Shown piece by piece: positions 44,067 through 55,406 of a DNA stretch of 64,000 nt. Each line of letters begins with the position of its first letter. Positions within the stretch are counted from its first letter, which is position 1. The notes under the pieces are model-generated. The model searched no databases, had not been told where the DNA came from, and saw only the letters and a list, made by a program, of their open reading frames with translations. The position numbers and the translations under genes are program-made. Source of the stretch: Telopea speciosissima (Eukaryota > Streptophyta > Magnoliopsida > Proteales > Proteaceae); assembly GCF_018873765.1 (NCBI RefSeq), contig NC_057925.1, positions 3,674,927 to 3,738,926 on the forward strand. The letters run 5' to 3'.

Positions 44067-44165
44067 CATCGCTGACAATTACACCATCTTTGTTCCAACA
44101 TCCCCAGATGAAACGGAACAGCCATAAGACACTAGCCTCATCCTCATGTGGCAGAATCATGGTGC
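44067..44165 (-). CDS. Penultimate exon of the unrecognised minus-strand gene
   Basis: The acceptor is TTCAG|GC and the donor GATG|GTAATG, giving 99 bp that reads TMILPHEDEASVLWLFRFIW then GCWNKDGVIVSDG into the terminal exon. The sequence is rich in Trp and Phe and does not look like a retroelement. The exon upstream could not be identified. Confidence 0.45.
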
Positions 44166-45062
44166 CTGAATAATTCAATGAAAGAAAACCAACATTATTT
44201 GCTACCTTAATAGTGTTAATATCCTATCAAAGATCAATAGAAAGGACCCATATGAAACTTTCATGTATAAATCTCGTGTCTTTCTATGCCAGTATGAGTT
44301 TACGTCTAATGTTTGCAGTGCATCTGGAATCTGGCTCCTTCACTTCTAAATAACATTCCCCCTCTATTTAAGTTCCTCCTTAAAACAGGCTTCCAAATGA
44401 TCTTTATCTTCCTAATTCCCTTCTTTCAGAAAGTGACAATCAGAAAGTTACTATGGGACCTTATATCAGGAGCAATCCTGCCACAAGTTCCAGCGTGACC
44501 CTATGATAATCGATCATCCCATCACATCCTTGAACTTTACCCATCAGCCACAACCAACATTTTCCTTCCGTAAAACTGAATATTGTGCCACCCAGAAGAT
44601 TAATTAACAACCAGATATATGCTCACCCAAAAGCTCAATGATTCTGTTGGCTTATAGTTGAAGTTCGAAACGAACTGGGTCAGTCCTTAAAATATTGTTG
44701 AGCTTAATAAAGTATTGACCATAATCACAGCAAACGGGGAAGGATGTTATGGAAACTACTCTTATTCAGACGTTGTTCGTTATAAGACAGAAAGAAAGGA
44801 CTGACATTTTCATTAACATATGGAGAAAAGTAAATTGGCTGAAAATATAGTGTCATTCAGTGCTGCCACAATTCAAGGGTGAGACATTTTCTGTCTTCAA
44901 CAGTCATTGAGAAGAAATGAAATCGATGACACACCTTTTCTTGATGTATACTTGGAACTGATCATTCTCTTCATGATCAGTCAGTCTTGGTAATGTGGTT
45001 CTTCCCAATTTCTTAATAAATCCTTCAATCTATCATTAAGAGAAAAAGTCTGTCCATAAAAT
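44166..45062. other. Possible intron of the minus-strand gene, no element recognised
   Basis: Non-coding, AT-rich. One minus-strand stretch near 44440-44500 reads GHAGTCGRIAPDI without splice signals and is probably chance. Confidence 0.4.
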
Positions 45063-45197
45063 GCTGCCAATCGTGTGTTGTCTAAACTCCCTTCCCCTCT
45101 CCCCACCCCCAACCCACCCCCCCCCCGGCTGCCAATCGTGTGTTGTCTAAACTCCCTTCCCCTCTCCCCACCCCCAACCCAACCCCCCCCCCCCCCA
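45063..45197. repeat. 65-bp tandem duplication, C-rich
   Basis: Two copies (45063, 45128) begin with GCTGCCAATCGTGTGTTGTC and end in long C runs (C9 or more) broken by CCCCAACCC. The Pro-rich and Gly-rich frames across it are artefacts. Confidence 0.9.
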
Positions 45198-46853
45198 AAA
45201 AAAAAAAAGTGTTCTCTTTCAAATTTCTCACTAAGGCTCACTCTTTTTAATCAGCTTCCAAGAAAAAAGCATCCAGCGTTATGGTTTCAACTAGGCTATG
45301 GACTATAAGTCTATTCCAGAATTAACCACTCAAAATTTCTCATCATTAGAATTTAGTTCTACATGGCTATAAGTTTCTGGATGGTCTTATATGTGTGTGT
45401 GTGTCCCCAACCCCACCTCCCTCACCCCCTCCCAACAAAAAACAAAAAAAAGAAGAAAGAAAAATGAAACCTTTCTACTGCCTTACACAGTTACACCATG
45501 GTTGCAGACTATATATTGAATGTAACTTCGATTGATTTTTTTTGGTCAATGAATTTTTGACAGCTTTAGAGAATTACAAATGTTGATAATACATAAGACT
45601 TGAATGCCAGTCTCACATTACCCAATCAAAATGGTTGTTTTTGGTTATATAATGAGTCTAAATTATATATTGGAGGCTTAGATTATCTTTTCTTAATTTT
45701 TTCATCTTGGATTTTTAATATTTTTGTAAACTGGTTTGTAAATGTTTACGTAAAAATGTGGAAACTTTCATGAATTAATTTTATTACTGGGTGCACTGAA
45801 TTCCATAGGAAATTCAGTTCGAAACTTAGTCAATGTAAAAGACATTTATGCATCCTAGTAGAATTTAACTGCAACTGAATTTTTCTTTTCCTTTGGTGAA
45901 AGGGGGGGTGGGGGTGGGGGTGGGGGTGGAGTTAGATGGCAGTCAAACATATCACAAAGAATAGGTACTACTCTTGATGCAGGCAGGCCAACACGATTGA
46001 GCCTAAATAGACTTAATTTTGGGTGGCCAATCAGTTATATGGATGTTGGATTTTCAAATATTGGGTTTTATTCGTAAAACTTTCTAAGCCCGTATTGTGG
46101 GGTCAGTGTATCTATGCAGAATTATGTGTTATTTCCTAGTTCCTTTTTCTTTAAGAATTTTGGTCAATCGTTGAATTAAATGAAATCAAATAAAGAAAAG
46201 GAACTAATAGAATATAGAGCAGATTTTTTTATTTTGTCTTTTTTGTTAAGGTGCACATCGGAAAAAGATAAGATCAAAATTCTTATTCCAATTACAAAGC
46301 GTAATTGTAATATTATTGTATTGTAATTGACTGAACAAAACAAATCGAAACAGAATATTTTTTAGAAAAAAGTTATGGGCCACACGGGAATCTTAGGAGA
46401 ATGATCTTTTAGATCCCTTTCCCTTGGTTTATGAAGATTTGGGGAAGATATGAGTTAGTTTCCATCTTTCAGTTCAAGTAGTGTGAAGGAGTTTCTATTT
46501 TTCTGTTTTCTTAGGCACCTAGTCTAGGGAATTTGGGACAGTTCTAGTACATTGTCATTGATAGAAATAGAAAGTTAGGGAGTCATTAGTCTATAAATAT
46601 GTGGACTGATCAGCCATGTAATGCAGAGATTGTGGATTAATTGGATGCGATTTTGAAGGATTGCAAGATAGCAATCGATTGAATGGTTTGTAGGTATATT
46701 CCAGGGTCACAGACTGGTTGAGTCAAATTTAGTCAATGGCTGTCGCTTCTTCTGTTACACAGCCATTGACAGATTTGTTTCTTAGTCAGTTGAACTGTTC
46801 CCATGGAAACCATGTTTCCCTACCGCTTTCAATCCACTTAATTTCTTCATAAC
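45198..46853. other. Non-coding, with a G-rich tract at 45902-45929
   Basis: AT-rich intergenic or intronic DNA. At 45902-45929 the sequence G7-T-G5-T-G5-T-G5-T-GG could form a G-quadruplex. No gene recognised. Confidence 0.5.
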
Positions 46854-47167
46854 CAAGGTTTTAAGTTCGTATCTTTAAGGTATCGATACGATTAAAAAAA
46901 AATTATGTACTAGTATATGTAAGAAACCTCATCCTTTATATATAATCAATTTGAATGCACTTGTCTCGTCGTACTTTGTTCTCCTTTTTATACATGATAT
47001 ATTTTACATATTACTTATTTATAATGTTTTATGCTTCAAAACTGTATTTTGCATATATCCTAAGCATTTTCCATACGTATCTAGCGTATCTTGTGGTTCT
47101 CCGATACGATACATTACTTAAAATCACCATTCCGATTTGATACCTCATACCGATACTTTAAACCTTG
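46854..47167. mobile_element. hAT-like MITE
   Basis: A 314-bp insertion is flanked by perfect 8-bp repeats TTCATAAC (46846-46853 and 47168-47175). Its inverted ends are CAAGGTTTTAAGTTCGTAT and CAAGGTTTAAAGTATCGG. The ends match those of the MITEs at 6421 and 28427. Confidence 0.9.
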
Positions 47168-47175
47168 TTCATAAC

Positions 47176-47955
47176 TTCATATTTACAACTCTGATTATTC
47201 CCAAACTTGGTATCCCAGTCCCTGGCACCGAACCCCATCAATTCCAACTGATACAATTCCAACCGATAAACCTCAGTTTAATACCCTTTTCTCCACCCGA
47301 CTTACCCCAACCCTGTTCTGTCCGGGAATACCAAAATCCCCAATCGCACCGCTTAAACAGTAGATAAATTCTGAGATATTTTGAGGTCTAATCGTCCCTC
47401 TTTTCTTTAGAGGGCCACTCGGCCCTAATTTGGAGGCCAACAGATCAACCTATTGATTTATCAATTTTCTCTTAAATATGTCCTATGCAAGCTATGATCC
47501 CATTTCCCCAATTCTCAGCCCTAATTCTGTAGCTTAGGCTTACAGTTTGTAAGAAGCCATGACTACTCACAAGACCAATTCCCTCACACATCATGAATAA
47601 GCTATATGTAAATGCTTGTGTCACTTCCTCTACTTTGAACTCCATGTGGGTTCTACAGTTCCATAATTCCATTCCTATGGAATTTACTATTTATGAAGAG
47701 CTGTCTTCATAACCCAGAACCCATGCCTCCTAGACCCTCCTTCCTCTGTTACCAAGCAAGAGTAATCCGGAATCTACTTTTTTTCTTAAAGCCTTCATGG
47801 GCCTCTTAGTGAAGCTCAAACAAAATTTGCTGAGACGTGGCCATCAGAGACCTAATATGTCATAGTAACCCGCCAAGATGATATACACACTGGCATGATC
47901 CATCAATTTCGTGCTTCCAGTTTACTAGTGCAATATGACTTCTGAGAAACTCAAT
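47176..47955. other. Non-coding or unassigned
   Basis: A minus-strand 66-codon frame (47472-47672) has no recognised relative. Otherwise nothing assignable. Confidence 0.4.
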
Positions 47956-49691
47956 ACAACGACAACAACAATTCAGCCTTATCCCAACTAAATGGGGTGG
48001 GCTACATGGATCCTTAGTTCCTTACCCTCCAATCAGCTCTGTTCGAAGTCATTGATATAAGGTCTATACTCTACATATTTTTCCTCACCACTTCTCCTAA
48101 AGTCATGTTAGGTCTGCCCCTGGCTCTTTTAGCTCCTTCAATCTGAATCAAATCACTCCTTTGGGTCGGCTACATGGATCCTTACCCTCCAATCAGCTCT
48201 GTTCGAAGTCATTGATATAATGCCCATGCTATGCATGTTTTTCCTCACCACTTCTCCAAGTGTCGTTTTAGGTCTGCCCCTGGCTCTTTTAACTCCTTCA
48301 ATCTGAATCAAATCACTACTTCGTACTGGAGCATCCAAAGGCTCCATTGAATATGGCCATGCCACCTCAAACTACTTTCTCATAGCTTATCATGTATTGG
48401 AGCTACTCCCAAATTAGCTTTAATATGATCAGTCCTTACTTTATCCTTCCTAGTTTTGCCACACATCCATCTCAACATCCTCATCTAAGTTACATTAAGT
48501 TTACCTCTATGATGCTTTTTAACCACCCAACATTCCGCATCATACATCATAGTTGGATTTATGACTGTCCTATTAAACTTTCCCTTTTAGGTTTTAAAGG
48601 AATAGATTGATCACACAACACTCTGAACACACCTCTCCACTTCATCCATCCTATTTTAATAATCACTTTGCAGAATCTCCCTCTCATCAAGTTCCATCCA
48701 TCCCATTTTCATAAACTTATATTTCCCACAATTCGGCGTAATGAGACAGATATCCATTCCCACAATTCGGCGTAATGAGACAGATATCCATAACCACTTA
48801 TCTATGTTGTGTGATTAGGCTTTCTTCTAGTATAACAACCTATTGGACCTTCTAGTTAGAAAAAAAATCTATTTGGCTACTATGATATCCACTTTTAAAG
48901 GTAACTAAATGCTCCTCTTCCTTTTCAAAGTATGTGTTTACAATGATAAATCATAAGCTACAGCAAAATCTAAAACTGAAATCCACTCCTCATTCCTCTT
49001 TCCAAAACCAAATACTCGACGTACACTTTCATCACCTCTACGATCTCTTCCAACATGTCCATTCAAATCAACCCCTACAACAATCTTTTCTCCTTGACTA
49101 AAGTCTTGCACTAATCCAGCCATGTGTTCCCAAAATTGTAACTTACTACGTGCGTAAACGCTAATTACATTGACAACCTCTTTCTCCAACACAAGCTTGA
49201 TGGATATAAACCTATCACCAAATCTTTTAACATCTACAACATCATTCTTTAAATCATTATCCACTATTATGCCCGCTCCTCTTCTATTACTTTTATCCCC
49301 GTATACCAAAGTTTAAAGTCATCCAATTCCTTAGCTTTTTTTATCCATCCATCTAGTCTCTTGAATACAAGATATGTTAATCCTTCTTCTTCTCATAACA
49401 TCCATCAATTCTACACTCTTACCCGTTAAAGATCTAATGTTCCAAGATGCTAATGTAATCCTATGCTTTGGGACTAGCTTTCTTTACCCACACTCGTCCA
49501 TGGTGCAAGAACCGTTGAATACTTGTCATCACATCCAGACACCAATGCGGAGCGTCGCTTATAGGGGACGCCCTAGCTAACTCTTGCTCAGTATTCATTA
49601 CACCAAGGTTAAAGTGTAGCGCTTTGCTTGCAGGGAACGCCCTAGCACATCTTTGAAAACATTAATCTGATTTCAATTCTATATCATTCCA
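47956..49691 (-). mobile_element. RTE-type LINE, internally deleted, with 11-bp target duplication
   Basis: Direct repeats AGAAACTCAAT (47945-47955 and 49692-49702) flank it. On the minus strand the leader (GGGCGTTCCCTGCAAGCAAAG) is followed by an endonuclease segment (49309-48938: GAGIIVDNDLKNDVVDVKR, VVNVISVYAR, VGVDLNGHVGRD). Most of RT is deleted, and the conserved C-terminal tail comes next (48365-48153: DLIQIEGVKRARGRPKTTL, ADWRVRIHVADP). The 3' tail (GTTGTTGTCGTTGTATTG) abuts the left repeat. The last 170 bp of the tail is duplicated (47985-48150 versus 48160-48310). Confidence 0.88.
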
Positions 49692-50351
49692 AGAAACTCA
49701 ATGCTTGCTGAAAGATTAACCTGATTTCAATTCTCTCTGTCCCTTCAAAATAATTAAGAATGTACTAGAAGTCTTTAAGGACCCTTTCTTAAATGCCCAG
49801 ATTATGGTTCCATGTGATGACCATTCACCAATGTCTTAGCTAGAATAGAGGATCCATGAGATTAGTAATAGCTCACAAGAAATATGATCAATTTCCAAAA
49901 TCAAATCTTTGTGGACTTCCGACCCTTCAAACTTAACCGTGATGCCTGAAAATAATTAGTATAAAATTTCCCAGACACAATTGGATATAGATCTCTACAG
50001 GACTTGGGCAAAAGCCAGCATAGCTCTAAGACCATCTCAACAAAACAGAAAATAGACGAGACTCACTTCAGGAAACTCAAGAGTTCATCATAGCAGTAGA
50101 TTAAGCATCATATATATGTCAATAAGAGAAAATTACCCTTAAAATTCTACATAACCATTAAAAAAAAAAAAGGTAAGAGAACATTATTGACATGCAAAGC
50201 CCTCTATGAATCTCATGGCCACCTCACACAATACCCAATTCATACTTCTAAACACACAAAGATCGGTCAATCAAACAATCAGTCTAATCAGAAGAATCCG
50301 GGAAAACCCCTTCCCCTTCCCTCCCACACAAAAAAAAATTTAAAATAATAC
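49692..50351 (-). other. Possible intron with one doubtful exon
   Basis: On the minus strand a TTTTCAG|GC acceptor at 49946 opens ITVKFEGSEVHKDLILEIDH-like sequence. Its phase does not match the donor at 50352, so it was not joined. A 20-bp word (ATTAA.CTGATTTCAATTCT) occurs on both sides of the LINE target repeat. Confidence 0.3.
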
Positions 50352-50432
50352 CTGCAAAATCCTATCAATGGACATGTTTTCACATACCCATTTGCAGACA
50401 GCGATTATAACCCCGATTTCGAAAGAACCCAT
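50352..50432 (-). CDS. Possible first exon of the unrecognised minus-strand gene
   Basis: An ATG at 50432 opens 27 codons (MGSFEIGVIIAVCKWVCENM then SIDRILQ) to a donor CAG|GTATTA. A second donor (TGG|GTATGT) lies inside. An AT- and pyrimidine-rich leader precedes it. No later exon joins cleanly, so start and membership are both uncertain. Confidence 0.3.
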
Positions 50433-51163
50433 GAGAGAAGCTAACCCGGTGGATTTAGCTGTCGAAGGTTACAGCTCTATAAACTCCATCTGCTAACCCA
50501 ACTGCGATTCATTTTAACCGCGCTTGACAACCACCCAAGAACGAGTACAATTATCAAATTATCCCCAGGCTTCCCCTCTTGGTTCGAAGATCATCCAATT
50601 GCTGATTTCAACTTTATAAGACTCAACAAAAAATCTCATCGTCGTCATTATTCCGTCTTTGCTTCTACCCGAAAGAGGGTAGAACAGTTATGGTGGGTTA
50701 GGTGCCTGCGCAGATGCAGATGAGATGCTATTGTTTATTGTTAAAAAAACAGAAATAGAAGAAAGAAAGAAAGTGATGAAAGACGGCAAGACTCTGGTCC
50801 TTCAACTTGCTGACTCGTTTTAGAACCTTTTAATTGCGTTGCTTCCAATCCTTGGATTCCGTGATTCCAATCCCTACTTTGTATTGTGGGTCCATTTTCT
50901 ATATTCCAATCCTGACCGTTGAATGGGATTGAGCTCGCTTCTTTGACTTGTCATCGATCATAAATGTTGGCATCGTTGACAACAGGCAAGAATCTGAGCG
51001 TTTGATCAATTTATACACCAGAGCACGCCGTTGTAGTGAGTAACACGGAGGATAGTGTATTGCATCAAAGATGCGGTTGGCCTCTTTCTCTTGGATTATT
51101 ATTCAGTAAGCTCCAAAGGAAGAAAAATTACAAAATTAACCTTAGATTCTTGGGTGGTTTCTT
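50433..51163. other. Possible promoter/leader of the minus-strand transcript, otherwise intergenic
   Basis: Low-copy-looking sequence. No clear TATA box is assigned. Confidence 0.35.
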
Positions 51164-51345
51164 CGGATCGGGCTCTTCTCCAGGAGCCGAGCGCCTATGG
51201 AGTGTCAGCGGGCATCCAATGGTTGGGCTCTATCTCAAACATCCCGATGGCTGATTAGCACACACCGGAATGTGTGCAGCACAATCCAACCCTTGGATGC
51301 CCTCTTGGGCACTCCCTGGCGTTGGGCTCCTTCACTTTCTTTTTA
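51164..51345. mobile_element. Palindromic MITE (GAGCC-ended family)
   Basis: Arms CGGGCTCTTCTCCAGGAGCC / GGCGTTGGGCTCC and inner arms GCGGGCATCCAATGGTTGGG / CCAACCCTTGGATGCCC surround CATCCCGATGGCTGATTAGC. The same inner core (CATCCCGATGGCTGA.TA) is in the element at 61300-61470. Confidence 0.65.
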
Positions 51346-51679
51346 GGATTATAAATTTCTTGTTCGAAAGAAGGTTAGCAGACGACACCAATGGGTTAAT
51401 GAGATGGAGTATCATATAGAAGGAGCAGGGTCATCTCAAAGTGGGTAGAGTGATAAATACATTGGGTCCTAATTTACAATACACTAACGGTGTGCCATCC
51501 TTTTCTCTTTTCTGTAATAAAGATTGGGGAAAGAGACCGTTGTTTGGTTGTGTACCACTAGTACCAACATTTTTTATTGGTAAACTTAGAACCAATGTTT
51601 GGGCCAATGAAAATGCACGCATAGGCATCAACATAGATGTAATTTTTTTTTTATTTTATGTATGGGGGGGGGGGGGGAA
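51346..51679. other. Intergenic, MITE debris
   Basis: It contains a G12 run near 51665 and palindrome-like words (GGGTCCTAATTTACAATAC). Nothing assignable. Confidence 0.4.
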
Positions 51680-51855
51680 GGGTAATACTTTCATGGATCT
51701 TTATCACCTCCAGTTCCTTGCCAGGCCCAGTTCCTCTAACAAGGGGGTGGGAATGACCACCCTACCCCCTGCTCAAACACTCTGCCCAGGTGGGATCCAC
51801 CACCCCCTATTAGAGGAACTGGAGAATTAGGCTGGATAGGGAACTAGAGGAGATA
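51680..51855. mobile_element. Palindromic MITE
   Basis: Arms TTTATCACCTCCAGTTCC and, reversed, AATTATCTCCTCTAGTTCC, with inner arms CCAGTTCCTCTAACAAGGGG and CCAGTTCCTCTAATAGGGGG. The loop CTGCTCAAACACTCTGCCC/AGGTGGGAT is shared with 14635-14811 and 60311-60520. Confidence 0.7.
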
Positions 51856-52530
51856 ATTTCCTACTTCTACACGTTTCTGTGTCTAGGCACAAAAGCCACA
51901 CGTTCAAGTAACGTTCTTTGAATTATTTTCTTGACATCCAAACATGGTCTAAAAATTGACTATCGATGTCATCAATGTCGATATTGATATGGATCATTTG
52001 TATAGGGTCAATTCCTGTTAAAAAAAATAACTTTTTAACCATATGTATTGATATCACACACTGTCGATACCGATACCCCTTTTTTTTTTTGTTTTTTAGG
52101 TAAAGGCCGATATCTATATCTAAATCCATATAAAGTCTAGAATGATCATTTTTTTCCCCCAATTTTCTAACAGTAAGGAGAAATCTAATCCAATAAACTC
52201 AAATCACCAATTAATGTGATAATTAATCAAAGACACTATGATTGGAAATGTTGGCTGAACGGTCACGATCCAAATATGTAAAACGTTTTCAAAAGCGTCT
52301 AATAGTAATCTTAAAACGTACTATATCATCATGTTTGTCATGACTTATTGGTAAAGAATTAAAGACTCTGGCTGTTGCCTGCGAGTCCGGATCTGCTCCT
52401 CATTTGGGGACGGTGGGGATAGATCTGAATCCTTTGGGACGTGGATCCCACAGCTCATGGAGGGTTGGGATCTGTCTCCTCTACTCCCCATGTGGGTAGC
52501 TGATCCCAATTCGCTGGCTACTGGCTATAG
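51856..52530. other. Intergenic, decayed MITE words, no gene
   Basis: Repeats of ATATCGAT/GATACCGATACC type and a GGATCTGCTCC..GGGATCTGTCTCC imperfect palindrome near 52390-52480. No gene recognised. Confidence 0.4.
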
Positions 52531-52940
52531 AAGTGTCAAACCCTAGACTGAATCAAACGAAATTGGCCTGAAACAAAAACCAAAATAAAGCCTATTGAAT
52601 CTTTTTGGATTGGGCTTTTACGACAGTTTCCAAACTGGATCACATCGAAACTGGTAAAAAATTGAATCAACTTTAGAAAATCAATCTAAAACCAAACCCA
52701 AACCAATATAACCCGATAAGAAATCGATACCAGTCTGAAATTCATTATTAAAAATATGCTTTTTTTCCCCCATACTTAGGGATATATTTACTTGGAAAAC
52801 TGAACCGATAAGAAAATTTGATACGAAATCAAAACTAAACCGAAACCAATGTACCCTTATTGGATTGGTTTTGGACTCGCTCATTCTCGCACTAAAATCG
52901 GTGAAATCGAAACTAGTCCAACCAATTGATTGACACCCTT
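52531..52940. mobile_element. MITE-like element with AGTGTCAAACC / TTGACACCCTT ends
   Basis: Ends and AAACCGAAACC/GGTTTTGG words place it with the elements at 15321-15858 and 61838-62095. Target duplication not identified. Confidence 0.5.
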
Positions 52941-53089
52941 AGCTGGTTACTGCTAGCAAGACTTGGCATCGATTCCTATCTTAGTAGCGGCAGCGTTTAT
53001 ATATTGTGGGGAAAATTCCATAATAGTTTATAAAGTGGGAAATGCTAGATTGACACCATTAGTTTGTTTCAAAATCGATATTAATATTT

Positions 53090-53226
53090 AGGACAATGTT
53101 TTCTATGCTTGTGGCGCAGGCTGCACCCAGACACATGGGGGTGGGCAAAATGACCACCTTGCCCCCTGAATGGCAGGCTCATGTGTCTAGGCGCAAGCTG
53201 CACTGCAGCATAGAGAACATCACCCC
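53090..53226. mobile_element. Mutator-like MITE (9-bp target duplication TTAATATTT)
   Basis: A 137-bp palindrome starts AGGACAATGTTTTCTATGC and ends GCATAGAGAACATCACCCC. Perfect 9-bp repeats TTAATATTT lie at 53081-53089 and 53227-53235. Third copy of the family at 11392 and 12119. Confidence 0.85.
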
Positions 53227-53424
53227 TTAATATTTGAACCCCAAAAAAATTCGATACCAATATCAATGCATTTCGATCTAGACGTTTTTGCCCTTAAAGA
53301 TATCAATACCAACATAGATTTTAACTATTTTACTGTGTTAGTACCACCGATCTGATACTGATCAAATATCGATATTGGCCTGGTTCTCAACGTTTCAAAG
53401 CAGGTGATTCTAAGATTTTTGGGA

Positions 53425-53705
53425 TCGAATAACTGAATTTTCCGAACTTGAGACCTCCTGGTGAGCATGGGCATGAAGCGCACCACGGCTCACCAACTGA
53501 GTTAGGCAGTTGGTACCTTAAAGTACTTTTTTTGGTTAATTGGGAGCTTTTACATATATGGTTGATAGAAGGGGGGGATCGAACCGGGGAAGAGATAAGA
53601 TACCAGTCAAGAGACTCGAACTTGAGACCTCTTGATGAGTATGAGCATGAAGCAGACCATGGCTCACCAACTGAGCTAAGCAGTTGTTCGTACCTTAAAG
53701 TGCTT
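53425..53705 (-). repeat. tRNA-derived SINE, two copies or a dimer
   Basis: On the minus strand two units each carry an A box (TAGCTCAGTTGGTGAGC; the left copy has TAACTCAGTTGGTGAGCC) and a B-box-like GGTCTCAAGTTCGAGTC (left copy GGTCTCAAGTTCGG). The heads lie at about 53590-53700 and 53430-53520. They differ at several positions. Neither can form a full tRNA cloverleaf. Confidence 0.65.
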
Positions 53706-54631
53706 CTGTTTTAAAACATTCCCCAAATGCGTGGTGCACCGTCAGCTGTACTTTTTGCCCAACCACCGCTCCCAAGAAAAAAGAAAAAGAAAAACTCTTT
53801 GAGGCACACGAACCATGTCACCACAACAATGGGAATTCACTCTTTGCGTGGATGTGGCTCCCACAGTGGGCTCCACTATTTTAATGCCAGGAATCTTCAT
53901 GCGTAAAGGGCGGCAGCTATCAATCTCCTTAGATTTCTAAGGATAGAAAGTAACCATGTCAAAACATAGCCTTAATTAGTGGATTGTCATTACTTATTAG
54001 GGATTGTTCGAGGAACCTCATATTTTTATTTCTAAGCCCAAAGCCCATCTCAGAAAAACCCAGGCCCAATTTGGACTTCTTTCTAGGTTGGGCTTAGGTT
54101 AATCTGCGAAATCAACCGAGCCCATTTAAATCCTTTTTATCTTTGCATTTAAAGCCTACCAACCTATTTTTGGATTTTAATCATTTTGTTATTGTTCATT
54201 TTCTTGAGGTTGTGGTGAACAGAGGAAGAAAGCCTAGGGATGATCTGGGTTATAGAGAAGTTTTAACTATGGATTTAAATCACAGTATCGGTTGACACCG
54301 ACACCACCGAATTCTGATTGTGATACTAATACTGATATGGATCGGCGTATTAGGCTGGAACCAATCATTTTACCCTCAAATTTAGATAAAAAAAATTGAT
54401 TTTTTGGATCATTTTATCTTCAATTGATATTGACACCAGTCGATTCTATGATCTCCTGGGAAACATGCACTTCAATTGGCAAGCCACCATCAACCGAGCA
54501 ACCAGTTGTTAACTCAGTCAATACAGTTTACAATATGTATTTGTTCAATAACTTTTTTTCATTGCTTTTTCTATTTTTTCAGTGGACCCAATTTTCCACC
54601 ACCCATGGTGAATAAGATGAGAATGGATCAT
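53706..54631. other. Intergenic, no gene recognised
   Basis: AT-rich DNA with a decayed MITE-like stretch near 54270-54430. Nothing assignable. Confidence 0.45.
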
Positions 54632-54785
54632 CTGCACGTACCAATAGGTGAACGTACATGTGACAGCCAATCACATTTTAATTTTGTTTCCATAAATACC
54701 CCTCGTCCCCTTGTAAATGGCAAAAATAAGATAGGTGGTTGGTTGTCACATGTATGTTCACCTGTTGGTACGTCCAGAGGAACCG
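54632..54785. mobile_element. Palindromic MITE
   Basis: Arms CTGCACGTACCAATAGGTGAACG and, reversed, CTGGACGTACCAACAGGTGAACA, extending through TACATGTGACA.CCAA. No secure target duplication. Confidence 0.7.
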
Positions 54786-55237
54786 AACTTGAATAAGACC
54801 TCATTCCCCGTGGGGGGGAGGGCCAGAGGACGAGAAAGGACATCTAAAGGGTATTTTAGGAACATACTAAAATCCTTTAGGGGTTTGTAAACCCTAGGGT
54901 GGTGGGTGAATCTCCTCTATGGGTAGAGGAAAACTTTCTCCTTTTTCAATTGTCTAGCTATATATTCTATAAAAAATATTAGGTTTGGTAAGGTTTTTGC
55001 AATTCTTGTAATAAAAATGTTGGGAATGTGTTTTTTGTCCAGGAGCAAGAGCATGGTCTTTGCACTATCACGAAAGGCCAATGAAAGTGCTCATAGAAGC
55101 ATCAATACGAGTAAGATTTTCGCCTTTCACGAGATGGGGTAGTCATTTCGCCCCATCTTGCATGTGGACAATGGACACAAGAGCCACATTTCTGGACAGT
55201 ACCCAAAAATGATTGATTTTTTTCGTTTATAAAATTA
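54786..55237. other. Intergenic, possible further MITE near 55020-55200
   Basis: TTTTGTCCAGGAGCAAGAG..GACACAAGAGCCACATT suggests another GGGAA-type element but the ends are not clear. Confidence 0.35.
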
Positions 55238-55406
55238 GGGAAAAAGCTCTCTATCCGGGAGTGTGGCCTACGTCAGCACTCCCATGAGTCTATCTCTCTC
55301 CTCTCCATGTGAAAAGACACCTCTACCCCCTTATTTTAAGGAGGAGAGAAATAGACACATGGGAGTGCTAACGTAAGCCACACTCGCGGACAGAGAACTA
55401 CTTCCC
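55238..55406. mobile_element. Mutator-like MITE (9-bp target duplication ATAAAATTA)
   Basis: A 169-bp element runs GGGAAAAAGCTCTCTATCCG.. to ..CGGACAGAGAACTACTTCCC with perfect 9-bp repeats ATAAAATTA (55229-55237, 55407-55415). Inner arms CACTCCCATG.GTCTA and TAGACACATGGGAGTG form a strong stem. Confidence 0.88.

Noticed and set aside
45063-45308. Proline-rich 77-codon protein
   Set aside because: It arises from the C-rich tandem duplication and has no start context or splice evidence.
49872-49945. Second exon of the minus-strand gene
   Set aside because: The open phase does not match the donor at 50352, so joining would create a stop; kept only as a doubtful remark.
53425-53705. Minus-strand tRNA genes
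   Set aside because: A- and B-box-like motifs are present but no acceptor stem or anticodon loop closes; better explained as SINE heads.
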